A stretch of DNA of 64,000 nt, from contig OX579642.1 in the NCBI GenBank assembly GCA_951230915.1, forward strand, positions 1,736,001-1,800,000, in the 5' to 3' direction. Source of the stretch: Antitrichia curtipendula (lineage: Eukaryota; Streptophyta; Bryopsida; Hypnales; Leucodontaceae). Of the stretch, positions 21,581 through 33,772 are shown one piece after another (within the stretch, counting starts at the first letter, position 1; the number at the start of each line of letters is the position of its first letter). The position numbers were made by a program, and so were the translations under genes. Below the pieces are notes generated by a model. That model was given only the letters and a program-made list of their open reading frames with translations. It searched no databases and had not been told where the DNA came from.

Positions 21581-23916
21581 AACAAGCTCGTTGGGTTCAT
21601 GACAACTGCTCGAGACCATCTACGACTCTTGACGAATGCAGCTGACTGAGGCAAGAATTCCAGCTTCAATTGAATGTCCCGTTCAGTTCTTTCTCTAAAA
21701 GGGAACAAATTTCATCAATCAAGAAAGAATTGGAATTGAATATCCGAGCTAGAAAGATCTTTGCAGGACCAGCAGATCGACCGAACATGGACCGAGTTGG
21801 TCGGGTTCCCTGCATGGGGAGATCTCGACTACTATTTCCATTAATTAGAGTTCATTAGCTCCGATCGAGCCCCAGCTCGAAACTCAAAATACCAATTAGT
21901 TTGTACAGATTCATGTTAGAAGACTAGCTATAGTAGTTTCCTCATTCTTTATTCACACATTGTGAAACGATTTGACATTAAGATTCCCAAGGCTTTGAAG
22001 CTGCTCACTTGGCACCTTACACAGCTGACTGTATAAATATGAAAAGCTTCCGTTTCTTGAAAGACATGTGCGCTTCCATTGGTTACTGTCTGTCAACGCT
22101 GAGCTAGGCTCATTTGTAAGGTAAATCTGAGTGTGATCAATCTGATGTAGAGTGAGGAGCGACTTCCAAACGTTTCCGAGAACACAAAACATGATTCCAA
22201 CGTTGACATTCCATGTTGAGTCTCCTCAACTTTGCACAAAGTAATTGCTAAAAGAGTTGCATGCATGATTCCTGGAGCGTGTTCCAAAATTTCTCTGCTC
22301 GCTGACAAACATCGCTTCAGTATGTTCCAACACGCAGTGCATCTAGCCAAAAGTAATGCTGAATCACATCTTCTAACCCTCCGAAATCAAATACTATCGA
22401 ACTGAATCACAGGTACAATTAATTGAAGAACGAATGCCGACCTTCCAAATAATGTGTCATGAACTCATTCAGAATTTTCATTTTCCTTACGACTAACGTG
22501 CCTTCAGAATTTGAAGTGACACAAGTCAATGGTCAATGGATGATCCATTTCGAAAAGGTGAGGTAAGTTACTTTATAGCTAGCTCCTAATTAATCAGCAG
22601 CAGGACATGCAATTGCGCTTATTCAACTGGCGTCCCATTATGCTCTGCAACCGAATTCGAAAATCAATCCTATCCAAATGAACTTCATTGATCGAGAGGA
22701 TGAAAAGCCCTCATTCGCTAATGTAACGCTCAACTTATGATTGCAATCGGACGAGTGCGTCTGAATACTACTCCCCCACCCCCCACCTAAAATAAAAAGA
22801 CACATGCAGAAGTCTGCGATGAGTGAAAAAGCTCTGGAGACTCAGTCCTGACCACTGTTGACCCAGCAAAGTCTCTAGTGGCCCAAGTGAGAATTACAAA
22901 GAAGATTCGGTCAAGAATTTCTCGAAAAAGGAAGAGTGTGCCGCACGTGGGACTCGCAAGGTTCCCGTTCCACACCGATCAATCGCCTTCCGTTGTCACT
23001 CCCGGTCGGTTGATCGATTGTCGGCACTCGCTCACTGCCCTGGTCTCCTTCTTCAGTTGACTGCGATCGAATTTCTTCAATTCTTGCACCGCAATTCAGC
23101 TAATCTCTGTGATGCTTCCAATCAGTAGCAGAAATAGAGAATTAGAACTGAAAGAAGTTGCACGTACGCACTTGCAGTCGTTCTTGTTGAGCCAGCTGAG
23201 GAACTAACCAGAGCCGTTGTTGCAGATGAAATAGCCATGCCGCCATGCCTAACTAACGAGGAAGATTCAATTCTGTGGAGGAGGACTGTTGTCACGTACG
23301 GATTGCAACTGCGCTAATGACGGTCTCCAGAGTACAGAGCGTTCTCACCAGCCGGGCCGAGTGGACAGACGAAAAGCTCCAATAGGGACCCCACAATGCC
23401 ACATCGACGAAAAGGTGACTGACGTGCTCTTGCCCTCCTGCAACTGCGAAACTGTGTAACAGTACTTTCGTCCAGCTATTGTTCACCGTGACTAATCAGG
23501 TCCACAGATTAGCATTCGCATTCTCCTGATGATGCTCTCCGCCAGTATATACACCCGTGTTTGGACTCATTTAAGAGTCTAAGCATGCTCACGCAAATCT
23601 CTGGGAAACCACCTCAAATTCCTTCATATTCTTTTCCTCTAGTTCATCCATCGGTCATACAATTGACAATACCGGTCATTTCAACTCATACCCTGCACTA
23701 ATACGTAATTTAGTTCTTTCACACAAATCAAGCGAACGTAGTAAGTGCTTGTGAATCACTCCAAGTTACGAATGTGTTCACCCCAGGAATCTTCACAAAG
23801 ACCTTGAGATATCCATTCAAGTTTAATTAATGGCAGTAATTAACTGATTGTGCTCATGCTCTTTTTCGCATCGCTACAACTCATGCAACAGTTCCCAGTC
23901 GACAGCAGCTGCTCAT
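21581..23916. other. Rest of unit A1 and spacer, no recognised protein
   Basis: The 3' part of unit A1 continues to about 22400 and may include a 3' untranslated region. The part from 22600 to 23520 matches 60390-61255. Around 22618-22737 a frame similar to the 60359-60598 reading frame (QLASHYALQPNS, then IDREDEKP) is present, but it carries compensating one-base indels and stops early, so coding here is doubtful. Nothing else is recognised. Confidence 0.5.
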
Positions 23917-24424
23917 GCTGACGCCCGTGATGCTCGCAGCGGTTACTTGAGCATGCAACATGGCATCAGTACGGAAGTGGGGGCCGCTCCACCAAAAACT
24001 CCGGGGGCGGGATTGGTCGTTGTACTCTCCTTTTGGAATAACATTTTCTTATCAACAGCTCAAAAAAGAAGAAGTGGGGCTCACTTCAACTCGAGGCGGC
24101 AGATTATCCAAGCATTAACTGTCTGTAACCATTTTGACCAACTATTGGTAATTCTCGAATTTTCATCATTCTCCCTGACTTACGAAACCGTGGCTGCTCT
24201 TCCATGCACCCTTGGAGGAAGTAACCTCTGCCGTCAACTAGTACGGCTTGCAAGTTTGGGTCTTCATTGGACGACGCCTTCCGCATATTGCGTTGCTTCA
24301 CCTGCCTGCGCCGGTGTACTCGAGTCGCATATGAAATCAGAACACCCACTTCCTTTGAACGCAATTCGAAGCTGCACGCGCTTGATCAACTTTGGTCCTT
24401 CAGGATGGCCGCTGATTGAGTCCG

Positions 24425-24475
24425 CGTAAATTGAACAGTCTAGATCCTCCATGAATTGGAAAGTATAAGAGAGCA
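24425..24475 (+). promoter_or_regulatory. TATA-type core promoter of peptide gene copy 2
   Basis: GGAAAGTATAAGAGAGCATC, with TATAAGAG at 24464-24471, lies 303 bp before the ATG at 24767. The upstream CCGCGTAAATTGAACAG corresponds to CCGCCTAATTTGAACAG of copy 1. Confidence 0.55.
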
Positions 24476-24766
24476 TCACGTCCAGTTACAGAGAACGAAA
24501 AAAACAGTCATTCTTCCAAGACAACCTCCGTCGGCTGAGTGATCCAGTGACACAATTCGAAAGAGGCTGCTCTGCAGGAATCTAGACATCGGCCTTTGCT
24601 TTCACCCGCAGCTCCGATTTGACACACATATTTAGCTTCGAATCGATCTGAGTGGCATTCACTCTGTGAACTGGAAGTACGATCTTACAGAGCCTCCTTG
24701 CACTTCAAGAGAGCTTCAGAAGTCTACTGAAGTTCTAGTTCTCGGAGAGCGAGCTAATTAATTGCC

Positions 24767-24928
24767 ATGGCCGTGATGGGCGATGGGGGATCATCGAAGT
24801 GGAGGCCTCCGTCGAAGGCGTCTGCCTTGGGCGACGGAGGGTCGTCCAAGTGGAGACCTCCGTCCAAGTCTAGTCCCACCGGGGATGGCGGGTCCTCCAA
24901 GTGGAGACCTCCGTCGAAGCGTCAGTGA
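24767..24928 (+). CDS. Three-repeat small basic peptide, copy 2 (53 aa)
   Basis: Same length and three-unit design as copy 1, with a GCCATGG start context. The units read MGDGG, LGDGG and TGDGG, each followed by SSKWRPPSK, so the first Met of units 2 and 3 has changed while the core is untouched. Eight of the eleven codons that differ from copy 1 are synonymous, although flanking non-coding sequence of A1 and A2 has diverged much more. This points to past selection on the peptide. The same possible donor (CA|GTGAAA) sits at the stop. Function unknown. Confidence 0.72.
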   Translation: MAVMGDGGSSKWRPPSKASALGDGGSSKWRPPSKSSPTGDGGSSKWRPPSKRQ

Positions 24929-27072
24929 AACTGGCTCGTTGGGATCATATCATGGACAAAGTTCTGATTGAGATCATGCATTCACGAGTGTCAGCACAGG
25001 CAACGAAAGCAAGAATTCCAGCTTCGTGTGAACAACCCGACCAATTCAACCCCTCCCTTGCTTGCTTCAGATTCTGGAATCGAAGAATCAAGTGCAGCTG
25101 CATGCCAATATTGCAGCAAGCTTTTCCAGGAGAACATGGACTAGACGACGTCTTCAATTCATCGACCTCGATCACCGAATTTCGAAGGAGATCTCGATCA
25201 TTCCACAAGTTACAGCTCATGAGCTCCGAAGTACTGTAGTTCACAATTCTTTTACTCAGATTCGTTTGACAGCAATGAATATACAACTGACTAGAGTAGT
25301 TCCATTTTCTTTATTCCTACATCGATTTCAGCGAGCCAGGACGTTACAACAATGATTGAACACCAATACCACAGCTTCGAAGCTACCCATGTAGTAATAT
25401 ATACATTAGAAAGCTAAGGCCTTCGGCTCTCGATTGATTGAAACACTTGTCTCGACGTTGCATTGGGCTGCTGATTGTCATGCATGATATCGAATGTCTG
25501 AGTGTCTTTAAATTGTGCCAAGTATTACAGTCCCTTGTTCAAAGCTCGGCGTAGTTCCTCAATCGGACTCCTGGAGATGATGCTCACAGACTTTAGATGC
25601 AACACATAGATCCCAGATTCAGTGAGCCGATGCAAGATTCAGAATTGTTGTTTCCGTCAGTGCTGAGTGTATGTAGTTTCGGTGAAACTGATATTGAAAG
25701 AATATCCATTGTGAAGAGTACGAATTACAACCTCTAATTGATTAGCTGCTGCAGGAATCGAGTAACCACCTTAGATTCAGAGGTAGACAAACGTTCAACT
25801 TATCTTACCTCCAATAAATCGGGTGAACTTAAGTATACCATGTTGTCGATCAATAGCTAGACAATCAGAGGAAGCAACTAGAAGCATGTATTACAAATCC
25901 ACGGACCATACAGGCAACCGTCAATAGAATAGCTAAGAGTGTATTTTTGCAAAGTGAAAAAATTGGTGACCATATTCATTAAAATGGGATGTTTCAGAGA
26001 GCCATAATTGTGACATTCAAGTGCACAAAACTCTAATTAATTAACTCTAAATGTGAGATGCTCACAAGTATGAACTTCAAAAGGAGAACTGAAAAATGTC
26101 TATTTCTGAAAATTGTGCCATTGTCTGTGTTTTATCATTATTACTTTCCACCCTTTACTCAAGAAGGGCACTAAATAATTTTGCCAACTTACACTAAAAC
26201 ATCTCCACTTCTATATATACATAATATTTTGTTTAAGCCATGTGGTCCGTTGTTCTTCTACATGTAGCGTTGCTTTTATTAAACTAGCCAATTTGGCAAT
26301 TTTTAAAGTGAGCAATTTGAAACATAATTCTACATTATCCTAATTCTTGAATTTTCTGAACGGAAATAAAGTAAATGAATCAATGGGGGATTCATAGTCT
26401 TTAGGGCACACAAGATTCAATTTTCTTTAATGTAAAATTGCCACTAGATGATTATGTGTCCATGCCTATAGCCTTCAAAACTATTAACATTTTCTTTTGT
26501 TTATTCAACAATGACTTCAACTAGAAGAAAAACATGTCTGCCACAATTGACTAAGAAGTGACTAAGTATCCTATGCAATTGTGCTGCGATTGCTGTTCTC
26601 TTTAATATTTGTATCAATTTTTTTATGTAATTTTTTTTCAAATTTGCATCAGTGTTTTACTTTTACATCATTATTATATAAGTACATTTTTTTAGTTGCA
26701 AAATAGTTCTAAAATGAAGTGTACAATTACAAGAGTTGTAACAAAATTCAAATTTAAAATGAATGTAAGCTATTCTCAATACAATATTCATCACAATTAT
26801 CGATGTGGACAAGTCTATATTTTGTGGAATTCACCATGTCTATTTGTAGTTTCAAAAAACAACTAAAAAACAATTGCAATTGTAAAATGACAATAGTTGT
26901 TTTCTAGTTGATTCTTAGTTGTTTTCCACTTGTTTTTTTAATTGTTCCTAATCATTTCTAAATTGTTTTTTAGTCCTTCCCTAGTTGTTTTCAAAGACCT
27001 TTCTTGGTTTTGTCTTATATCAATTGTTTCATATCAATTGTCAAGAATACCATTAGGTTAGACATATAAGAG
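24929..27072. other. Tail of unit A2, then AT-rich stretch
   Basis: Similarity to the 3' part of A1 persists to about 25330 (AAGAATTCCAGCTTC; TTCTTTATTC). Two overlapping antiparallel frames at 24901-25286 lie in this tail and look like by-products. From 25900 the base composition falls back to AT-rich. Around 26860-27010 a degenerate array of TAGTTGTTTTC-like words occurs, of unknown origin. No gene recognised. Confidence 0.5.
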
Positions 27073-27077
27073 TTGTA

Positions 27078-27533
27078 AGTACACAAAAGATGATATTTAG
27101 TGTCTTGTACACTAAATACGAAGGCATACACTAAAAGCCAATTACCCTATGAAAGTAAGTAACATTAAATGTCAATTCAAACACTAAATGTGAACCAGAG
27201 TTGTCATATCAGACGGAATATCACTGTTCACGGACAGAATCGGACCAATTAGGGCTAGGCGGCTGCAAACTTCAGAGCCTTGTAACTTTTGCAAAAATTC
27301 TTCAAATCAGGAAAATGAGGTGTTTTTCGGCATCTACAGTTTTTGTAGATGCCGAAAAACATCTCATTTTCCTGATTTGAAGAATTTTTGCAAAAGTTAC
27401 AAGGCTCTGAAGTTTGCAGCCGGCACATTCAAGTCTAACACTAATTGTGGACAAGTTCAGATTTAGTGTTGTAGCTAGTAGGGGGGTATAAACACTAAAT
27501 GTCACTCAACACTAAATATCATCTTTGGTGTAG
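27078..27533. mobile_element. 456-bp TIR element with TTGTA duplication
   Basis: The left end AGTACACAAAAGATGATATT and the inverted right end CTACACCAAAGATGATATTT share an 18-bp identical core, AAAGATGATATTTAGTGT. TTGTA flanks both sides (27073-27077 and 27534-27538). A CACTAAAT word recurs about eight times inside the ends, like a subterminal repeat. The superfamily is unassigned. The centre holds a long hairpin (27260-27422). Confidence 0.65.
27260..27422. repeat. Near-perfect 163-bp hairpin (79-bp arms, one mismatch)
   Basis: The arms 27260-27338 and 27344-27422 are reverse complements apart from a single difference (GAGGTG against GAGATG), around a 5-bp loop, GTTTT. The arm begins CGGCTGCAAACTTCAGAGCC. 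Such symmetry over 79 bp in decayed surroundings means the inverted repeat is recent or maintained. If transcribed it would form a strong double-stranded RNA stem suited to siRNA or proto-miRNA production. Confidence 0.95.
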
Positions 27534-27538
27534 TTGTA

Positions 27539-28854
27539 CTCTTATGTAATAAATTTTGTTAACCAAATTTTAAGATTTCTATAGTTTTTAGTTTTCTACA
27601 ATTTGTAGAGTTTTATAATCTTTAGAAATCTAAAAATATTTAAAACTAAAAAAAAATTGTATTGAAAATTTGAAACTACAAGTTTGTTTTGTAATCATGA
27701 AGGATTTCAATAGGTAGCTCAAAGTTGCTATTCAAGATAGATTTAGACATGCTAAGTAACAAATTTTCATTGATTTTTCAACCTCATATAGATTTGAACA
27801 CAACAAATTATAAGCATGATGACAAGAAATGAGCCAATAATCATTTTAAAGAGTGAAAATAAAACTTACAAATAATTGCATTGCACAAAATTTAGTAAGT
27901 TGATGTCTGATGCTATCCATTTTTGTAGAGATAATAACAAAATTACAAAGTCAAATACTAAACCAATACATACCTATGCAAATAAAGAGAACATTCAAAA
28001 TTATACATGTAGAATTTCCTCAAGTGTTTATGAAACATTAGACATAGTAGCATGATGATAAGACCTATTGAATGTTGTGAGTTTCTATTTCCTCACTTGA
28101 GACTTATGATTTTTATTTATTTTTATACTACTCTGAGTGTAGTTTTATATACAAAAAGTCAAAAAAAGTGTAACATCTAAATAGGTATGTCATACATATG
28201 CCAATATGATATTTGAATTTGAATAAAGAATTTTCTTTTACATACAACCAAATTCCGCATGTAAATAGGGTAGAAACCCGAAATTTGTATAAATTATATA
28301 TATTTAGTAGAAATTGCCCAAATTGTCTAAATCTACCTTGCATGTGACAAATCCTAAATAAATTGTTCCAAGGCAACTTATGTGAGAAATCTAAGTTGAT
28401 TCCCGGAGAAGGGTTTCATTTTTCCATTCCATTTTGTAAAATAGTAGAAATCCCAATTAATAGCTTACATGAAGAAAACTCAAGATGGACTAGTGGAAGG
28501 CATCTATGACCGGAATACAATATTTTCAAGCAAAAATCACACTAAGAGTTCAATGGTGCAATCATTTTTTCAATATTTCCTTTTGTGTGAAAAGATTCTT
28601 TGTTCCCCGTAAATTAAAAAGTATAGTGGGATTTGATTTTCTTTCTTTGCATGTACAAAGTAAGAATATGAGCTTGCACATCTTTTGTGGAATTCCATAA
28701 GAGGTTCCAAAGAAAATCTCAGAATGTTTTGATAGTTAGAAGATCCTCTTCTAGACAATGAACAACTAAAATTCATAATGAAAAATTTATAGAAACTATT
28801 TTGGATGCAGTAAAATCTCACTAAAATTAGCATATTTTTTTTATACTTATGAGA
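27539..28854. other. AT-rich gene-free stretch
   Basis: No recognised gene or repeat between the TIR element and CACTA 2. Short frames near 28128-28376 and 28570-28860 lack any family signature. Confidence 0.5.
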
Positions 28855-28879
28855 TGCCACTACAACAAAATGGATGTTT

Positions 28880-29660
28880 TATGATTGCAAAATATGACTG
28901 TAGTAAGTTATAAAATCTCAAAATATGACTTCCGCAGAAATCACTGTAGATGACGCGCGATATGACTGGGTCTAGTCATTACCGACTAGTCATATTTTTA
29001 ATGAGTCATATTTGTAGTCATCTAGATTGAGAGTATAATACGCCATATTTTGCCAACGTGGCGTATATGTTGACTACCCTTGAAGTTTTGACTTTCTCTT
29101 GAGCTGTCCAAGCAAAGAAAAAAAATCCTACGTGGCATATGACTCTATGTAGTCATATTTTTGGCTGACGTGGAACATGACTACAATGAGTCATATTTGG
29201 GTAGACATAGCATATGACTTTATACAGTCATATTTTTGGTTGATGTGGAATATGACTTCTGTGAGTCATACTTTCTATAGATGTGATAAATGACTCTTGT
29301 GAGTCATATTTTCTATTGATGTGATAAATGACTCTTATAAGTCATATTTTTTTGTTGATGTAATAAATGACTTTTATGAGTCATATTCTCTGTTGATGTA
29401 GAAAATGACTCTTATGAGTCATATTTTCTATTGATGTACAATAGGACCCTCATGAGTCATTTAAAAAAAATGTAAAATATGACTGTTGTGAGTTACATTT
29501 TTGGCTAATGTGGCAATTTCTATAGAGTGTTACTAATAATTTAATGATTGAATGTAGTCATATTTAAAAAAATATAGAGTTACATTTTGGTATGATCATG
29601 AGTATTATGTGACTACAGCCAATCATATTTTGGCCAAAATATATTGTGAAATATAACTCA
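28880..29660. repeat. Subterminal repeat array of CACTA 2, end next to 28858
   Basis: Many copies of GAGTCATATTTT and its variants, spaced about 45-60 bp; counterpart of 11604-12400. Confidence 0.85.
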
Positions 29661-30364
29661 AGCAAATGAAATTCTATATTAATAAGAGTTGCATTTTTTA
29701 GATTTGTATGTAGTTTGTAAATGGAATATCTAAGTTTTATAAAATAGCTTATGTCATGAACTACAATCATATTTTTCATACATTCAAAATAAACATGACA
29801 CATTGCAATCATGCACCAACATGATTTAGCAACTAAACAAAAGGCTCTATCAAACTAAAAACAAGTACATACAATTTTTGAGATGCACAAGAAACACTTA
29901 CACTAAAAAGAAAATACAAGAAAGAATGTTACTCTTTTCAGTGACATTTATTAGTCACTAATACAAAATATATCACAATGACATTCTATAAATGTATATT
30001 CCTACACACTTATAGGACCTGTATTCCTTACAAAGATGTGAAGATGTTACTTTTCTAATGTTGTAAGTAGCCTCTAATACCTTTATTCCAGCTTCTGGTG
30101 CCTACATATACAATCAATAAGGTTAATTTTCAGTGACTAAACAATATATATCAACCTTCAAAGATTTAAGGCAACACAAAATATGTAGTATAAATTTAAG
30201 ATTTAAAAAAAAGCCATAGCCAATTAACCACTATATCTTTATAAATTGAAAATAAAAAAGAGGAAAGAATAACACCATAACTACTATATCTTTAAAAATT
30301 ACAAGTAAGTAACAAAAAATAATGACATCATAATAATTATTTCTTTAGAAATTACAAATAGACA

Positions 30365-31015
30365 AGAAAAAAGAATAATAATAGTGATAGAAGAAACAAG
30401 AAGCAAAAGATAATAAGTGCTAAAAGGTAAGATGCAACAAGATGCAACAAGAAGTAAGAAGAAGCCAGAATTAAGATGTAACAAAAAACAAGAAGAAGTA
30501 TAAATTAAGATGCAACAAAATGCCACAATTAACAAGAAAAAGTAAGAAATAAGATGCAATAAGAAGCAAAAAGCAACAAGAGTAAACAAAGAGTATAAAC
30601 TAAGAAACGACAAGAAACATGAACAAAGAGACAACAAGAAGCAAAGATTAAGAAGCAAAAGCTAAAAGATAGCAAAGAACAAGAATTAAGAGGCAACAAG
30701 AAGCAAGAATTAAGAAGCAAAGAGAAAGAAAAGTTAAAAGGTAGCAAAAAACAAAAACTAAGAGACAATAAAATTTGGAGACAACAAGAAGCAAGAGCTA
30801 AAAGGTAGCAAGAAACAAGAACTAAGACTCTAAGAGGCACCAAAACTTAGAAGACAACAAGAAGCAAGAACTAAAAGGTAGCAAGAAACAAGAACTAAGA
30901 CTCTAAGAGGCACCAAAACTTAGAAGACAACAAGAAGCAAGAACTAAAAGGTAGCAAGAAACAAGAACTAAGAGGCACCAAAACTTAGGAGACAACAAGA
31001 AGCAAGGAAGAAGAA
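30365..31015. repeat. Degenerate AAGAAGCAAGAACTAAGAGGC tract
   Basis: Inverted counterpart of the pyrimidine tract in CACTA 1. At its right end a longer unit of about 76 bp (near CTAAGACTCTAAGAGGCACC) is repeated nearly exactly at about 30820-30990. Minus-strand Leu/Cys-rich frames of 104-119 codons are composition artefacts. Confidence 0.85.
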
Positions 31016-31053
31016 AAATAGTCAAGTGTTGCACTTTGAAGGGGAGGTACAAA

Positions 31054-32351
31054 AAATGGCGGCTAGGGTTTCAAAATCCTAAATTAATGGCGGCTAGGGT
31101 TTTAAAATCCTAAATTAGTGGCGGCTAGGGTTTCAAAATCTTAATCATGTGACTTGTTTTAGTCATGCGCATGACTTGTTTTAGTCATGTGACTTGACAT
31201 AGTCTCACAACTGACCAAATATGACTATACTAAGTAACTAAGCTATTTTAATAACCAAATTTGATCCAAAATGAATACATGTTGATACTACAACTTTACA
31301 AAATGTTTAAAGGAAAATTGCAAGGCCTTAAGCACCTACAATTATAGAAAAAAAAGTGTACAAAAAGTATGAGAGTGAAAGTATTTAATAGAGGTGCTAT
31401 TTAAATACATCTTTGAAGTAAAATAAGGGATTATCCTTGTAAGAACATCCAAACAACCATCTTTTAATTGCAGTATAAGCATGTGCATGTCTACGGTGAG
31501 CCTCAATCTTCATATGAATAATTTTGTGATTCATATAGGGCCTACAAAGATCCTCTACAATGTGGCTTGTATGACATTGTTGTGAACCTTCCGAATAAAT
31601 AAACAAACTTCAATACAAAACATGTGCGAGTGTTTTTACTATATCTTTGAAATAAAGCATGCACAATTATGTTTTTTTATTGTTGAATTAGTCTTTTAAG
31701 TTGGATATTTAAGTATTATTCAATTGACATTTTAATCATTGAACAAATTTTTTCTAATGATAACCCATAAGTGGTTCACATCTTAATTAAAATTGACAAA
31801 AACTATAAAAATTAGAAGTTTGAGGTGGGTTTGGATGGTTTGGGCCAATCCAAGCCAAAACTCTAGACTTCCAAATCCAAGTTGAAAATTTCAAATTTTT
31901 GATAGCTTAAATTGTAGAGTATTGCATGCCTATTCAAATATAATAAAATCTTTAAAGTGGGATATTCTTAGCAAAGATTATGGATAGATAAAGTTTTGTC
32001 TCTTATATTTTTTTCAAGATTTTATCTAACATTTTCTTTTAGCTTATAAGTCTAAATTCACTTTTGCTTTCAAGATTGCATTGTAAATGTCATCTAAATG
32101 TAAGGTCCCTTTCTAGCTTGAATTAGATAAATTTTGATGTTTTTAATCCAAAATTAATGCTCTTGATTATTTGATTTCATTATAATCTATTTTCCTTATT
32201 TTTTTATCCATTTTAAAAAGTGTGATATATTCTTGAAAACCTTTTAAAATTACCTAAATGATTTTGAATTCAAAGTTGGGTTTTAATAAATTCTTAAGTT
32301 TGAGTTAAACTTCTAATTTCTAATATAATTATGATTTCTACCAGAAAAATA
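31054..32351. mobile_element. 1,298-bp segment unique to CACTA 2, flanked by ACAAA
   Basis: Element 1 reads straight from GGGGAGGTACAAAGTGCC (inverted, near 8440). Here the site is opened, with ACAAA on both sides (31049-31053 and 32352-32356). This is either an insertion with a 5-bp duplication or a deletion in element 1 between short repeats. It begins with three 40-bp repeats of GGCGGCTAGGGTTTCAAAAT (31055-31145). A minus-strand frame at 31606-31397 (69 codons, including HRRHAHAYTAIKRWLFGC) looks more protein-like than its surroundings but is unrecognised; captured host sequence is possible. No terminal inverted repeat is seen. Confidence 0.55.
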
Positions 32352-32492
32352 ACAAAGTGCCAAATTCAAAGACATGCTTCAGAATCCATTTCCACCTCAT
32401 CCCCATTTTTCAACATGCATATTATGGTTGTATCATAAGGCCTACCTTGATTCATTTTTTTTGTGTTTTTTGTATCTTTGTATACAACTTAA

Positions 32493-33402
32493 TCCCTAAA
32501 GATCAGAGATTATGTTTTCACCAAAACTGCTCCAAAATTGCTATTTCTAATACAAGTACCAAATTTTAGAAGAAAAAACAAATTTGGAAAAATGTAACCG
32601 TAGGATCTTGTATTAAACTAGTTTGAGAAGTTGTCAAAAAAAATTCAGAAATTTCTACCATGTGGATTGCAAGATAATAGTGTTTGAATTGACAATAATC
32701 CGAGCAGTTGCACTTCACAAGGTCACATCTGTTTGAAAAAATGTCCAAAATGGTGGTACTTCTTTGGATTCATTCTTCAAGGCAACTTGACTACATACTT
32801 GAAAGTTTTCAGATTATTTGGAATTGTAAAACATATAGGAAAAAATAATAAGTAGAAAGTGGTAGAGAATGTTCAAAACACTAAATTGTTAAGAATTTAA
32901 ATATGAAATTGAAAAAGGACAATTCCAATGGTTGCAATGTTGTAATAAAAAATCTACACCCAATGTTTTTATTTTTTTTCAAATATATTGAAAATTGAAT
33001 TAAATAAAGGACTTCAAAGTTTATTTTAGAATAGAGATTCCATAACTACCCTCAAAATAAAACTCTTCATAACTTTCATTTCATTAATCAAAATGGAATG
33101 ATTCAAAGCTTCCTTTGTATATATAAATGTAAAGAACCAATTTCATATTTTAATTTATTTTTTAAGTGATTTTTAAAGAAGTTTTTTCAACTACCCGGGC
33201 TGCCTGTTGACCAATGAAAATGACATACCATGCAATAACTTTTTAACCACATAGTCAATAGTTATGAAAATTGTTGGGCCTTAAAGCTACTCCTTCGGCA
33301 CATTTTTTATGAAAACTTAAAAAAAAAAAAAATAGTTCCGGTTCTAGTGAGCTGCCTAAAATTGCTATGTTGTCAAAAAAATGGTGTTTGATCCTTTAGG
33401 GG
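32493..33402. mobile_element. TTAA-flanked element, copy 4
   Basis: TTAA|TCCCTAAAGATC on the left and ATCCTTTAGGGG|TTAA on the right; 910 bp. Same insertion as copy 2 in CACTA 1, as shown by the shared flank next to its right end (AATAACGACTTTTACAATAA). Confidence 0.88.
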
Positions 33403-33511
33403 TTAAATAACGACTTTTACAATAAGGTGTATAAATTCTATCTATGATCAATTTTTTTTTCTTTCAACATATTTCTTTCTACTTCTCTCTCTTGATATTT
33501 TTCAAAAAAAA

Positions 33512-33544
<33 letters not shown>

Positions 33545-33772
33545 TCTTTTTTGGATTATTTTAGAATTGCAATCTTTGATTTTAATTACTACTAATTAAT
33601 TTTTTTTAATTCTAGAAGTCAAACAATTGTAATGACATAATCCTCATAAGCGCTAAATAAGTATCTATTGAAGACCTTAAAATTTCTTTTGGTCAACTAT
33701 GCATATTACAATCAACAATATTTGTTTAATACAAAGTCAAAACTCTATAAAGGGACCAACTTAGTCTCTTAA

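Larger units (their letters stand above)
20634..24560 (+). repeat. GC-richer block A, duplicated at 58282-62115
   Basis: Both blocks begin at GCTGACGCCCGTGATGTCGG and run colinearly for about 3.9 kb, with few small indels. They are visibly richer in G and C than the flanks. Within each block, a left unit (A1 20634-22100, B1 58282-59760) and a right unit (A2 from 23917, B2 from 61495) are older, more diverged copies of each other. Block A includes two peptide genes if A2 is followed to 24928. The pattern resembles a tandem gene pair that was later duplicated as a block. Diverged LTRs of a coding-poor retroelement are an alternative, but no TG/CA ends, primer site or polymerase were found. Confidence 0.75.

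Noticed and set aside
20634..24928. Units A1 and A2 as LTRs of one retrotransposon
   Set aside because: No TG/CA termini, target duplication, primer-binding site, polypurine tract or gag/pol in the 1.8 kb between them; not fully excluded for a coding-free element.
24901..25286. Two antiparallel frames of 112-113 codons
   Set aside because: They overlap each other in the tail of unit A2 and are not open in the matching tail of A1.
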